Source: Mactromeris polynyma (Eukaryota; Mollusca; Bivalvia; Venerida; Mactridae). Taken from it: a stretch of 64,000 nucleotides of DNA. The stretch covers positions 868,001-932,000 of the forward strand of contig JASFXZ010000038.1 of the NCBI GenBank assembly GCA_032209605.1. Reading direction: 5' to 3'. Position 1 is the stretch's first letter; every line of letters begins with the position of its first letter. Below, piece by piece: positions 9,548 to 23,131 of the stretch. The position numbers and the translations under genes were made by a program. Below the pieces are notes generated by a model that had not been told where the DNA came from, did not search any database, and saw nothing but the letters and a program-made list of their open reading frames with translations.

Positions 9548-12385
9548 ATACGTATAAAAATGCTATAAAGATATTTAAAGAAACGCTTGTCCCAAACGAA
9601 TTGGTGGACTCGACAGAAAACAGACATCCTTGTCGCCAGACCTGTGGTATTCAAGTGTTGCCAATGTGAACGCGTGGGGCGCAATTTCCGGTACACAGTA
9701 CATTACATCATAGTCCAGCCACGGACGTCACATCTATATACTGTCGCTGAACAACTATTACGAGGACGCGTGTAAAAGTCGGAGTACATATACACGTATG
9801 CGGAGCTAATAACATCACACTCCTGAAAAATTAAAACCTTCTTCCTTATATAACGCCATCCACGATAACTACATAAAATAACAAACATTAATTTGGTGTA
9901 AGCCTGTGGGATTTCCTACCAACTGGCTGTGTATATCACTAATATCAAATACCAACATATTTCACAGCAATACATAAAGATAAATCAACTTAGCAAAGTT
10001 GTACACTTACTTGTTACATATTACGATCATATTTTCTTCTTCATGAGCTATCAAAACCTTGGTGTACCAGACAAACTTTATTATTAATTTTGTTTAACAA
10101 ATTAAAACAACATGTATTAACGTCGTTTCGCTAGTCGTTCCCAAGGCTTAATGGCATTGGCACGAATTGAGCGTAAATTTCTCGTGCGAACGAGGCGCCA
10201 CCTATCGATGTATGTGTGTAAATTTATGGTTTCGAAATTTTTCGAAGGTTAGGTTGCTGTGCAGTATCATAAATACTAAACCTTAATTTTTTACCCAACC
10301 TTTGAACTTCCGTGTCCATACTACGAAATCAACGGCAATCATTGCTAAACTACAACTGAATAAAACAGAAACATTATCAAGCATACGTCTATCATATTCA
10401 TTAAGTCGGTTCCATGCGGATGTTCAACGGCACTTTCACACCTGGAACATTTCAACAACAAATTAACTCTGATACCATAAGCAAATATTCCATGACATCA
10501 GCTTTGAGAGCGTATCAAGACGTCTGAGCTTATGGTATCCCCGTTACTGTATACCATTGCTTCATCTGCCACGCTTAATATAAATCAATCGAATTTTTAC
10601 ACCATATCCCTATTTGAAACGGTTATTATAATGCTTTACTTTGAATAAACCTCTTCTAATTATTTGTTTCTGTAATATTATTATTGGTTTCTAATCAATA
10701 ACGCGAGCTCAAATCCGTAGCTTACTATAGGTTCGTATTCTAAAAGGTTTCCATTCTTTACGCGCCTAATGTACTCACCAATTTTTTGTATTTTTGGCAT
10801 GTTTTACGTGAGAGTTTATGAGGAATTCATTGAACTGAAATAAACAGCACTTTATACCAGAGAGAGTGAACATAACCGTACTAATTAATTGGTTATTTTT
10901 GTTTACTTATGTTCAATGTTATGTAAAGATTCATCTTGGACTGCTATACAAATATCTTATCTCCATTCCTTGTTACCATTATGTGGATGTATCAAGTCAA
11001 CAGTTACAATGACTGAACGAGGCTTAGTTAGGAAGCTAAACTATTTGTATTGTTCTGAAGTTTCCAACAAATTCTATTTTGGGCGTCTTAAAGTGTATCT
11101 TTTCTTTAGTCCTTAATTTTGTATTTTATCGCCTGAATTGATTTGTCCTTAATGACATTTGCACCACATATCACAAATGTGCTAATGCTTTCTCCAATAT
11201 GTAAACACTGTAATTTGTTCCTTGGTGATAATGTGTTTCATTCCCTGATTGATGATAGATTTCTGCCCTGGGAGAAGAAAAGTTTACACGGTGATAATAA
11301 ATATGAGCATTTCTGCACATTCACATACAATTCCGCAATAGCAGTACTTGCACAGATGCAGTGTACAGCCATTTGGAAAAGTGAATTACTTTCAAATGAA
11401 ATTCATACATATGTTAGAAATGGCGATTGTAATTTTAAATCTGTTTAATCAAATATTATTTTCAACATCCACCATACTTCTGAATCGTATCTATGGTTAT
11501 AAAACAGAATAGCCGGTACTTATAGTGAAGAAAGACAAATATCTAGAACATTATTCCAACTTCAAATTTACTTCAATTTTTACCCTAATCTATTCCAAAA
11601 ACTGTGCTAATGCGCATGAACATTAGCCTGGCAGAGGATTGGAGGCTTCTGCAGAACGAGCCGTATCGATGTCATGTTCATGTGCGTGTTGGTCATAATA
11701 CGTGGTCTTACGGGAACAAAGACATAATTTAATATGACACGCAGAAAGGTAATGCAGAATGTTGAACTTTCCTATGTCGTTATACGTTAGGTTGATTGGA
11801 GTCTGGTAGCCACATATGGTTTACATAAAAGGGAAGACAGAAATTCTATATTCTGAACGTATCTAGTGACATAATTCTACCAAACTTGTTTTTTAATTTA
11901 CACAATTTTACTTTAGTTCTCAGAAGCATACTATATATCAAAAATAATGTTAACGCAATTGTGGCGATGTGTTTCACCTTTATACGTAACACATTATTAG
12001 TATAGTTGTACTACGATGAAAGTAGGATAAAATGGGATAACATTACTTTTTTATTACAAAAGTATACGAGTTTCATGTGCCATGTTGTAGTGCGTAATAA
12101 TCAATGCATTGGTATGATTTGCAACCACATTGGCATTTTTCTACACAAAAAATAAATAATTTGCAATATTTATCATATTAAGCACACAGTATGTACATAG
12201 CAAAACCTCTCTAGAGCGGTCGGCCCTTGATCAACAACCTCTCCATTTTCTGTAACAACAAAACCAATTTCCCTTTGAAAAATCTATCAAATTAATCTTT
12301 CAGGGACAACAACATCCAATCAACAACCAACATTTATATCTAATGTTGATCAGGAGTGGTTGCTCTATAATATCATGTACGTGCG
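9548..12385. other. Gene-poor AT-rich sequence
   Basis: No feature I can support. A less AT-rich patch near 10120-10210 and several 60-100 codon frames show no motif. The stretch 12205-12370 contains CAACAACCTCTCC and TGGTTGCTCTA, loosely like the inverted pair at 45104-45181. Confidence 0.35.
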
Positions 12386-12845
12386 ACGTCACAACATAAG
12401 AAGCGTGACGTAGACGCGCTCAAATGACGTTGACATTGTTAAATATTTAATTTGTTCGAAGTTTGACATTTTGTTTCCTAGAAAGTGAATGTATTGTTAA
12501 TTTGAATAAGACATGTGATATGATCATTTAAACTCGTATCTTTTGACTGAAAATTAAAAAGAAAACTTTTTAATGCGTCAGCTTTTGTTTACCAAAGACC
12601 GAAGTACACACGTCATTATTTGGTTGTATATAAGGGGGTAAAGGTAATGTATAGGCGAACATCACCTGTTTCTGCTGTTATTTCATAAATAGAATCTTTC
12701 ATTCGTGCTCATTTTTTATTGAATTTATTTAACTCGTCATCTAAAACCGATAAAAACTCGACAAAGCCTCGTTTTTATCGTTTTTAGAAGACTCGTTTAA
12801 TAAATTCAATAAATAATGACTACTCATGTAAGATCCTCTATTTCT
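12386..12845 (+). repeat. Third copy of a segment of duplication block A
   Basis: Collinear with 44826-45096: CGCTCAAATGACGTTGACAT, then GCTTTTGTTTACCAAAGACC with GAAGTACACACG, a GTAATGT segment, TTATTTCATAAATAGAA, TGCTCATT and CTCATGTAAGAT. The main length difference is the hairpin insertion at 12709-12820, which the 45-kb copy lacks. Confidence 0.6.
12709..12820. mobile_element. Hairpin mini-element with empty site in paralogous copy
   Basis: An almost perfect ~50-bp inverted repeat: TTATTGAATTTATT, ACTCGTC, TCTAAAA and GATAAAAACTCG on the left arm pair with CGTTTTTATCG, TTTTAGA, ACTCGTT and AATAAATTCAAT on the right, around a loop of a few bases near ACAAAGC. The homologous site near 45073 runs directly from TGCTCATT-like to CTCTTGTAAGAT-like sequence without it, so it looks like a small mobile insertion. 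Confidence 0.65.
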
Positions 12846-13474
12846 TTATCTCCACTTGATCCTTCTTTAAAACGATACATCCGAGAACAAAACTTCTAAA
12901 TCCAATACATTAGCATACCAGAAAAATCAATTTTAAACACATACAGGATAATGAAATGTATCTTCTTGACTTGATGATACAAGTCTCTAGAAATGCAAAC
13001 ACAAACGGACAAAGGGGACTTTGTTATAGTAATTGATCAATGGTTTCTACGTTTGACAAAATATCAGGAAAATGTGTAACTTATCGGAAAATAAATGTCG
13101 GCCAAATAGAGAACAATTTGAATAAAACAGCATAATTATGACTTTTCCACATCAATATGATTCGACATGTTCATTGAAAAGGATGGAATCCAATTAATCA
13201 ACGTCATTTCTTTAATTCGGTAATAATTATCTAAATTCCTTCATTCTAATTTAATGTACAAAACAAGAATTCAAGTATTATGCCAATAATTGATTGGATT
13301 TAAATTTCAAATTTTCCGAGGTCGACTCATAGCTTCGTTCGTTCTGTTCCTATCACTATATTTAAGCACCATGTGTAAAAGCACAGCGTCTGTTTATGGA
13401 GAAATGTGAACATGGTCCTTCTCGGCGTACTCGATAGGTTTAACATGTGTGGAAGTGTTTGCATATAGTACAAG
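12846..13474. other. No recognisable feature
   Basis: AT-rich spacer; nothing recognised on either strand. Confidence 0.4.
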
Positions 13475-13735
13475 AGAGAATAAATTGCTACAGGGAACGC
13501 CACATACATAAGAAAGTTCCTCCCCATACAGACCTCCGGGAAAACAACAATCCATAAAACATAAGGCACTTGAGGAGGTTAAAGGGTACATATGTTAAGG
13601 AACAGAGGCACAAAGAATGGCCTGACATACCATAAGTAATAACTAGGAGAATCAAAGAGGACAGTGAAGGAGGCGGGGAATTAATGGATGGAAAAGATCA
13701 CAGGACAAGTCAAGACAGCTGGCAACAATAGACCG
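13475..13735 (-). repeat. ~260-bp dispersed repeat, copy 1
   Basis: On the minus strand it begins near TCGGTCTATTGTTGCCAGCT and ends at GTAGCAATTTATTCTCTC. Close copies lie at 39926-40172 (minus) and 33750-34013 (plus), with weaker copies at 26335-26512 and 45800-45845. A short minus-strand frame stays open through this copy and two others (see findings). No inverted ends or poly-A tail are obvious, so its class is undecided. Confidence 0.7.
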
Positions 13736-16117
13736 AAACTGGAAAGGATATAACCTGAACACTATATAAAGTGACAGAATTGCACAGGGGAAAGAAAATT
13801 TAACATACAGCCAAAACACAAGAAGAGTAACAACCATACAGTGAATTACAGCCTTGAAACTGTCATGGGGTTTAAATCGATTTAACAGCTAGCTAACCTC
13901 ACACTTAATCTAACCGATCGATTGCACATTTGTGGCCATAATTTTATTTGGAAATGCTACAGAGGAGTCCCAATGTTCATATAGTGGAGTAACAAGTGAA
14001 CTGTGATCAGCACAGAAGTATCTACTGCTAGCAAACAAGGGTTTTACATATGTACAAATGTATTTGTACATATACTTTTATAACTTCGTATGGACTGACA
14101 AACTATTGCACAGACTGTATGCTGTATACAATACCTAGGTAACAATTTTCACCTCATACATATTAAAAAATATTTCCTGTCTAATATTACAAAGACATTT
14201 AAATTGTAATGGGCCGCTTGGGAAATATTTCATCGCCATAATAATGTTGGTAATAGAATACTTTTACAATATGCATCACGTGATGACTTGTTGAAGCTTG
14301 ATGCACATAACAAACCAAATAAACCCAATTGTATTTATACTACACAAATGAATTGCTTGGCTATCGTCCTAAACAAATAAGCTGTTCGCACGAAGACAAC
14401 GGCATACTACAGACACATTAACCGGACAATTGTGTTTCGGGCAATTATATATCAGTCTAGCTTGTTCATATGTGAATAGCACAAAAGTCAGTTTGATGCA
14501 CAAATAGCCAAGTGTAATATAATCGATATAATCTAAGGGTTGCACGTGTCATTAACAAATGAAATATGTTCGACTTTAGCGTGATCATGTTGTTCAATAG
14601 CTCACAAAATTAAGGAACAAAAGCTCTTAAAATTGGATTAAAGGCTACTAATACCCATCCACCCCTAAAGAATAATTTCATTTTGTTCGAAATAACATTG
14701 TGTGTGTTCATTTTTTGTAGTAGAAAAGGGAACACGTGTAAAAAATTGCTACTTACATCAGTGTAAAATTAAGGCGACGATATGTATCGTCCGTTTAGAC
14801 AATTATTGTAATATTTTAATTCATAACGTTTTCAAATCAACACTATCCCCATTAAATACCTCATTCGAATCATATATTTTAATTAAGAGGAGAATTTGAA
14901 ACAATTTGAATAGCAAACCAATGCATAAACATATCATCTGCAGAGCTATACCCATACGACTAGATGTTAATCAAAGGTTGTTATCATCAAAAGACAATTG
15001 ACACTTACGATTGTAATATACGATATTTCAAGTAGGTTGAACAAACTCTAGGGCAAAGACAATTACATAAACAACACATACATTCGTTCTCCTAAAATGA
15101 TGATATCTGATGCAACATTAAATGGAGACTCGATACGTACAAGAATATGATTACACATTTCATATATGTGCTTTCGTTGGTGATGTAATAGATATTGACA
15201 CTGCAGACGGCTTATCTCTTATTTGTGCAGACTTGATGTAATTCAAATATTTGCAGCACGCGAGTAGTTGCGTCAATTACTGGGCATACTGTCTGCTGAT
15301 CGAGGCATAATTCCCTACGTTTGTAACAATGTGCATTTAAAAGTGATATTCTCAGAACTGCACATTAGTGATAGTATAATTGGCAATAATTTGTGTGGGA
15401 GAATTATTAAGAAACTGTTTGTGTCTAGTATTGTGTTCCATGATACACTAAAATAACGACCACTTATATTGTGTAGCATAGCATATTGGTATTACTTCCA
15501 AAACGCAAGATGTATGTCCCGTGTTTAAAAATATAAGGTTTTAGATTTGATAATTGACCGACACACAACTAGGCACCATTGTTCTCTTTTGACATTCAGT
15601 TTGAGTTACTTGCTCTTAATTGCAGACTAAACATGTATGTATTAAAGTGTGTATACGTCATCCATGTAATGCATTATTAATGACGGTTAACGTCAAGTGC
15701 TTTAATAGTGTAGGACTAGTGGTTAAATTAAGGACGGGAAGGCGACGTAATAATCAATACACACTTGATAAACAATATAACGCATATTTTTAGCTTCAAA
15801 ACGGTTTGAATGAATATAGAAAGTATGTTATAAAAAATGCTGTGACAGAGTGACAAACCTATCACTGTACAGATAAATACAGTCAACATGTTCCAGAGCA
15901 GTCTTCTCTTCAGTAACAACCTCACTTGAATATCATTACTTTCCCGTAGTCAAAGTTACTAGTAAGTAAACGTCCCCTTAGCAACACCCTCTCAAACAGC
16001 GGAAGTTTGCATATGTCAATGTGTGAGGGGTCGCACTGCAAGTCGGTAATAAAAACAAATTTTGCCTACATCATTTCACTGATATACAAGTTTTACAGGT
16101 TTTATTTCCAAACAACC
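13736..16117. other. Gene-poor AT-rich sequence
   Basis: No supported feature. The interval 14208-14460 has weak shared words with 52270-52420 (GGGCCGCTTGGGA; GGACAATTGTGTTT), possibly another remnant of the 38-55 kb duplicated unit. Confidence 0.3.
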
Positions 16118-16392
16118 AGAAGGTCATAGACCCATGTGGTACATATTAACATACTTTTGTATAAACATTTACATAACTCATACATTGACACATACAATTA
16201 AAATACAATTAAAATACATACTTGCACATATACATACATTAGAACAAACATACAAGAAGGTCATATACCAATGTGGTACATATTAACATACTTGTACATA
16301 CACATTTATATTACTTATACATTTACACATACAATAAGCAAACATACTTGCACTTATACAATCATTAGAACAAATATTAGAACAAACATACT
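16118..16392 (+). repeat. Two tandem copies of a ~138-bp unit
   Basis: AGAAGGTCATA with ATGTGGTACATATTAACATA occurs at 16118 and again at 16255, and each unit ends in ACATTAGAACAAA-like sequence. The units are rich in ATACAT words. They directly precede the minisatellite by about 200 bp. Confidence 0.8.
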
Positions 16393-16597
16393 ACATATGT
16401 ATTTGAATTAAATATATATAAGGTACGTAGAATGAAGAACCATAAACTGAGTGAATAATGACGCCATTAATTTCCTAAATGGAGATGTTAACATATCATA
16501 GATGTGAACAATGCAGTGTAGGGAAAAGCTACATCATTAAATCAAAACTTCCTGGACATATCAATACAAAACAAAAGGAATGAGGAATAGGCAGCGA

Positions 16598-17545
16598 GGG
16601 GCACATAAACATTGAAGGGACCATGAGGTACACAGACACAGCGAGGGACACAAAAACATTGAAGGGACCATGAGGTACACAGACACAGCGAGGAGACACG
16701 AAAACATTGAAGGGACCATGAGGTACACAGACACAGCGAGGGGGCACACAAAAACATTGAACGGACCATGAGGTACACATACACAGCGAGGGGACACAAC
16801 AACATTGAGCGGACCATGAGGTACACAGACACAGCGAGGGGACACAAAATATTAAACGAATCATGAGGTACACAAACACAGCGAGGGGACACAAAAACAT
16901 TGAACGGACCATGAGGTACACGGACACACCGAGGGGACACGAAAACATTGAAGGGACCATGAGGTACACAGACACAGCGAGGGGGCACACAAAAACATTG
17001 AACGGACCATGAGGTACACAGACACAGCGAGGAGACACGAAAACATTGAACGGACCATGAGGTACACAGACACAGCGAGGGGACACAACAACATTGAAGG
17101 GACCATGAGGTACACAAACACAGCGAGGGGACACAAAAACATTGAACGGACCATGAGGTACACGGACACACCGAGGGGACACGAAAACATTGAAGGGACC
17201 ATGAGGTACACAGACACAGCGAGGGGGCACACAAAAACATTGAACGGACCATGAGGTACACAGACACAGCGAGGGGACACAACAACATTGAGCGGACCAT
17301 GAGGTACACAGACACAGCGAGGGGACACAACAACATTGAACGGACCATGAGGTACACAAACACAGCGAGGGGACACAACAACATTGAACGGACCATGAGG
17401 TACACGGACACACCGAGGGGACACAAAAACATTGAACGGACCATGAGGTACACAGACACAGCGAGGGGACACAACAACATTGAACGGACCATGAGGTACA
17501 CAGACACAGCGAGGGGACACAAATATTGAACGGATCATGAGGTAT
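16598..17545. repeat. ~48-bp minisatellite, about 19-20 units
   Basis: Unit contains CCATGAGGTACACAGACACA, GCGAGGGGACACAA and AACATTGAACGGA; most units are 48 bp, with 47- and 50-bp variants. Because 48 is divisible by three and the unit lacks minus-strand stops, overlapping minus-strand open frames of up to 326 codons appear in all three phases, as do plus-strand frames repeating MRYTDTARGH. These are by-products of the array, not genes. A block of several variant units is repeated at a 242-bp offset (16863 onward and 17105 onward), showing higher-order duplication. Confidence 0.9.
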
Positions 17546-19845
17546 ATACAGAGAGAGGGTTACAATTACTAGACCGAAATGACCAGGGCATGGAAATTGG
17601 AAAACACATCATCATCAACGAACTAAAACAAAACCTGTCCCTCTAAGTCTGTTGGGATTATAGTATTTTCCACACTGTTAGACAATTTCATGGGTCATAG
17701 TCAATGCGGAAATGTCGTGCTAAGTTAAGTGCTGAAAATATCAGTTTTCTGGAGCTATTGTCTACCAAGAGGAGAATCGTATAATACAATGTCTATTCTT
17801 GGAGCGAAATGCGGGAAGCTCGCCAGCATTGCCTGATTACAAACATATCCACCAGACTTATTTGACATATTCAGCAACAAACGCGTTTAAGATCAAAATT
17901 AGTCTGCATATTGTAATACGGAGAGTGAATAAATGTGATTAAAGTAACACACTGTAATGTTGGATTCTTGCTTGCTGATAATGCGAAGCTGAATATGAGC
18001 AACACTATTAAGACGTGTTGTTCCTGGGTATTCTCTTAATAGTGTCCAGGTGTTTCATGTGTCGCTCTATATCTAAAGCTTTTACATATAAAGGATTTAT
18101 TAGAAGGGAATTAATTTGAACACAAGAATAAATATTATTACATGTACATGTAGATTAGCAAACCGCGAATACTAGTAATTACCGTTCTAAATTTTGTTTC
18201 CATAGATCGGTAATGGCATTCGGTACTTGTAAATTCATACTTTTTACCAACAGTTTCCTGTATTTCGTTTTCGACAGGAAACAAGCTTGTATTTTTTATG
18301 TTTTGTTATATTTAATATGTATTATTGAAACTTTTTTAAATAATTGATGCTTCTGTAAATTTTGTCATTTTGATTAACACACATGTTTAATTTAATGTAT
18401 ATGTATCTTCTCAGCAATTTTATATGTTTGAGCTATCCTGTATATACATGTACATGTATTTGTAAATATGTTGTCTTCATGGATGTATCATGTCATATAT
18501 TTGTAGATTATTTATGCCACAACAAAGCTTATGTTATCCAGCTGGCTTGTGGAAGGTACGTGATTCCAACAATCAACCCGTCGATGCTCAAAACAAGTCT
18601 AGAAAAGGAACGTTCGGTCCTCCTTCTCCTCAAACATCGGTAAAAGTCGATACAATACTGTGGCTGTTTATGCCACTTAAAGCCCCTAACTAATGTTAGT
18701 TATTACTGTTTGCCGTAAAACGTTATAAGATACAAATGTAGTAAACAGATTTATCACAATGTCACCATGCCAATCTCATTATTTTATATTTTGACTTATA
18801 CCTCATCGAAAATGATGAAAATACTCCACCCTCACTTTGTTTGAATGATGTCGGAAGTTTTACCCATAAATAGTTGTCACCATATGTCATTTAAAGCGTT
18901 CAATTATGTAAATAAAAGATTTTAGTGATCTATGGGGAGGAGTTAGAATGTAATGACATAGATTGATCAACACATTACCATAGTGATGTATTCAACGTGT
19001 ATGGTCATTCAAATTCTTTTAAATCATGATAATGGTCTAATTGAACAATGGCATGCAATATTTCAACCAATCAAGTTATAATTGGAATCTAAGTTGTAAA
19101 GAACGAGCTGTTAAAGTAACATTATGCTCATTTGTTTGCTCATTTGTTTACCTAAACAAACATCAACAAATATTTCCTATAGATAAAAGACCAAAAAACG
19201 TGCATTAACAAATAATGAACTCATAATGTTTTAATCCGTATTTGTTGAAGAACGATGTTTGAACATCATAAAATTTAAAAAAAAACAACTTTTAACAAGA
19301 AGGGTATTTTACATAGTTTTGCCTTTTAGTAATATGGTAAACAAATATTTTTTTCAATCGGTTATACATTGCAATATTAGAGATTAGCCAATGTAACAAC
19401 AGTACTGGATGAGGCCAATTCCAACATTTTATGTTCATATGAGCCAGTATATCTTTAAGAATATCCTCATAAAATGTTCGATTAATACAATGATTGAGCC
19501 ACGTCAAGCAGAGGCAGTCTGGTAGCCATTGTATGCCATGACGGTCAGAACATAGCACACATGTCGTAATCAGGTTGAGGCAAACTAATTGCCAAAGCCC
19601 CAGTGCCGTTTTGTCATGATGCGGCTCGATTATATTCAACTATTTTGTCTATATCACATCGGGCATTTGCAGATCAGTTGATACGAGAACAATACACATT
19701 AAAATCTCAAACTTCTTCAATTATCTCAGTAAATGCCATTAATTGTCTTATTAAAAGAAAATATAATGCGATAGCTCAAATGCATGCATGTCTAGAAATA
19801 TGCAGTAACGGAGAGTATTCGTGGAGGCAAGGTATAGTTAAATAA
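17546..19845. other. Gene-poor sequence with one small hairpin
   Basis: At 18001-18050 ACTATTAAGA and TCTTAATAGT form an 11-bp stem around a ~25-base loop. Otherwise AT-rich with no supported coding or RNA signal. Confidence 0.4.
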
Positions 19846-20081
19846 GAAATATCTTGAAGAAAGATGGACTGCGTAGTTTGAAGGTTGAGATGTGTTGCGC
19901 TACATAACAAATGCCGAGATGTTACGACTGCTGGTCACTCCAGACCCAAGATGGATTTCGGTAAATTCACCGATTTTCAGTGGATTTCGGTAAGATAACG
20001 TACCCCTTATCGAAAGGTTCACAAGTCCGCGTCAAGGTTACAAACGTTGTTCGTTTGAAGATAAGTTGATTTAGTGGTTAA
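19846..20081 (+). mobile_element. AAGATGGTCGGCGC repeat family, 3'-truncated copy
   Basis: Begins GAAATATCTTGAAGAAAGAT and keeps the GTCACTCCAGA, CGGTAAATTCACCGA and CCGCGTCAAGGTTAC landmarks, then breaks off near 20081 at the start of the interspersed ~290-bp repeat, before the GCAAATAGC end. Confidence 0.75.
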
Positions 20082-20395
20082 TATTAGTCTGATCTTGCTG
20101 AAATTTTCAACAAATATAGCGTAGATACTAGGTATAATTTATTGTTTATTTCATGTCATAAATCTACAGATTGAACAAATAAAATCAATAAATGTGATGA
20201 TGCGATACAATCAATACTGCAGCTCCTACTTAAATATAACATGGTTGATTGTAAAGAGTCTAATAGTGCCCTCGACGCATCGTGTTATTTAAACCGATAA
20301 ATAAGACCCGAGAATCATGATCTACACGTAGCCAATATGAAATATACAGAATTTCGTTAGAAATGTTGATCAATAAAAAGGTATTCGACATTAAA
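20082..20395 (+). repeat. Interspersed ~290-bp repeat, copy 2
   Basis: Same family as 7868-8150, diverged, with small indels (a CAACAAATA insertion near 20107). Abuts the truncated family copy upstream, so one probably interrupted the other. Confidence 0.65.
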
Positions 20396-21659
20396 ACAGT
20401 GCACATTTATAAGTTTTGGTAAGTATATACATGTGTCCTTACAGAACTTTTCATGGTGATTAACTATAGAAAAAAGTTCGCCATATTCTGTTGCGCACCA
20501 TGACCGAATTTTTATATGACAGAATCGTCATCTCATTAGTTCTGTGCAGTAATGGAAATAAAAAGTGTGTGTTTGTGATTTTTGTTTCGAATGAATCTAC
20601 GTCAGTTATATACGTGTATGTTTAATAAATAAATAACAATTAGCAGTATGTAGCTATATTTGTCGTTTTCATGACCAGGACTTTGTAAGGCTATATGTAT
20701 TCCTAAATCTATAAAACCGTCTATATCTCGGTAACCATTGTATACGACGGATCGAAGGAAATTGACAGACCGACTTATTCACTGCTGACTTCCGTAAAAT
20801 TGTCTGCCTTGCACGAAATGTTACAGTGATGTTAACCATATATCAATTCTTAGACCATTACAGCTACGTGATGTGACTCGTGGGGACAATGATTACATCC
20901 CTTGTTATATGGAACAAATGAGGGCAATAACACGCATCATTAAGGCTTAAAGTTGTATATCAGTCATTGTCTTTTTTGATTTCTTCATCTAAGAGAAAAC
21001 ATTCCCCTATAAACATTTTTTAAAATGATTAATCAATTTTGATATTCGGATTTAAGAATGATCATAACTACATATGTAAACTTTTAATTCGTTTATATAC
21101 GTCAGTCTTATATGGCAAATATTTCCAACTGCATCAAATAAACTAAATGTTAAAATTCGAGAATACATAAGCTGGTTTTCATTTGGAAGTAATGCAACGC
21201 CGTCTTCAGTATATGCGTTGTTAACAGCTTTGTTTATGGACGAAACAGACAGTGGCCTAGTAAACCATTTCGAAATGGATCAGTATCAAAATGACGCGAT
21301 TGTGCTTACAGTTCTGGTAATATGCTGTAATAAAATATCTATTCTTGGCGGGTACGATAAGGCGTTAGGAAATATGATTGATTAAAGTTTTGGTCGCCAG
21401 ACAAATTTGAACGAGTCAGAAAATCGACAATTTCCAATTTGTTTGCATATTAAAAATCTATTAAAAACGGCGCGATGTCTAACTTTGGCAAATATTGATG
21501 TTCACGATAGACTTTGTAGTTTATATAACACGTTAGCTTCAAAAAGCGATATTTCACTTCAAATCGTGATGTTCAATAATTACGAGATTGTCTTCTTGCT
21601 AATAAAAAAACAGAAAAAGTGTTTACATTTAGATTCAGCGATTTGATTTGAACTTATTC
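20396..21659. other. No recognisable feature
   Basis: AT-rich, no supported gene or repeat. Confidence 0.35.
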
Positions 21660-21858
21660 AATTTACATCAATTGTGAAACAAGTTCTTACAACTTATATT
21701 AATCACTCTCGATGACTGCTTCCTGGCTACCAACCAGTTCTACCGCCAACTATAGGGATTGTGAAGTTTTTGATCAAAACCCGCTCATCGTGGGGCTCGA
21801 ACTCACAACCTTCGGATCAGGAATCAGGCGCTCTACCCTTAAACCACTGCCCATCCCC
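21660..21858 (-). mobile_element. tRNA-headed SINE (family 1), copy 1
   Basis: On the minus strand the head (21858 to about 21787) reads like a tRNA: GGTTTAAGGGTAGAGCGCC as box A, then CTGATTCCTGATCCGAAGG, then GGTTGTGAGTTCGAGCCCC as box B. The body follows (ACTGGTTGGTAGCCAGGAAG; ATCGAGAGTGATTAATATAA). It shares body and head with 47618-47822. Pol III promoter boxes are thus internal, as in SINEs; the downstream edge is approximate. Confidence 0.8.
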
Positions 21859-22885
21859 TTTCGGCGATTTTGCTGATGCTTATTGTAGCACTTGAAATTT
21901 TCTTAAGGAAAAACATTATAGTGAGTCTTTCACGAACAAAGAGATGTGTTGAAAATCAACAAAGTCTTGGTCTGAACAAGATATTTCACTCCTTTATCTT
22001 TAATAACATATTGATGACTATATTCTCAATAATTTATAGATACTGTTGTTTTTTCAGTACAATGTTTATACTTATATAGGCTCATTAGATTGTATTGTTA
22101 TATGTAAAATTAACGTTATTTAGATTTGTATCACAGTTTGCATTTACATGTACATTGTAGTAGAACTGTTGAAACTATATATAGTACATATATTATGTGA
22201 CCATATATTGTAAATGTTCAACTGTTGTAAATATTTCTTAATTTTGTATACTCATAGACTGCAAAGTCTAACGTATTGAGAAATAAACATTATATGTATT
22301 TGATCACAATGCACAGGGAATTCAAAGATGTAAAAATAAGTTCCTCATTGCAGACTATTTGTTTCAACAACAATAAAATATTCGACCTGTTCTTTGTTGC
22401 ATCTCGGGATAAACACAATAGCGTGTGGAAAATATACTTTTGGATAACAAAACACGACAGATTTGTGCATTAATGTTTCATGTATGATAAAAACACAAAG
22501 CGCTTAACAAGTGGTGATTTTTATGGTGTATCTATGCTTTCCAGTATTTTACCAGATAACTCTTCAGTAGAGTTATTTAATACAAAACGTATTCAGACTC
22601 GGTCATAACGACATTAATTCTCGTGAAATTGCCAAACATACATTAAGAGATCCCGTGAGAACATGGACTGTCTGGATATTGTGATATATATATTTAAATA
22701 TAACTAACATGACTACGGTACCCTAGATTAAACATTTGAAACTGCGTGATGTTGTATGATACAGAATTTAATAACAACATAAATAATGGTGAGTTCTGAT
22801 GAATTGATTGACCATTTTATTATATTTCAACATTATAAGACCACGTTTTCTTGACGGAAAGAATTCAAGAGATTTTGCATTTTTT
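21859..22885. other. No recognisable feature
   Basis: AT-rich spacer. Confidence 0.35.
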
Positions 22886-23131
22886 GGCACAGCCGTACTA
22901 ACATTGTATTGCTATTTGAGTATCAGTGTTGCGTAAACCAATAAAATCTTACGTTACCCACCAAGGCAATTTCTCTTCAACCGAACAACGTTTGTAACAT
23001 TGACGCGGATTGGTTATCCTTTCGATAAAGGGTACGTTAGCTTACCAAAATCCACCGAATTTCGATTAATTTACCGAAATCCATTTGGATCTTGAGTGAC
23101 CAGCAATCGTAACATCTCGGCATTTTTTTTA
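22886..23131 (-). mobile_element. AAGATGGTCGGCGC repeat family, truncated copy
   Basis: Minus orientation: GGCACAGCCGTACTAACATT at the left, ACCCACCAAGGCAATTTCTC, GACGCGGATTGGTTATCCTT and CAGCAATCGTAACATCTCGG at the right. The AAGATGGTCGGCGC end is missing: homology stops in a T-run at 23131. Confidence 0.75.

Noticed and set aside
10120..10220. Possible CpG-containing promoter patch
   Set aside because: Slightly richer in CG than its surroundings, but too short and with no associated exon.
16529..17538. Overlapping minus-strand ORFs up to 326 codons
   Set aside because: They lie wholly within the 48-bp minisatellite and exist in all three phases because the unit is a multiple of three without stops.
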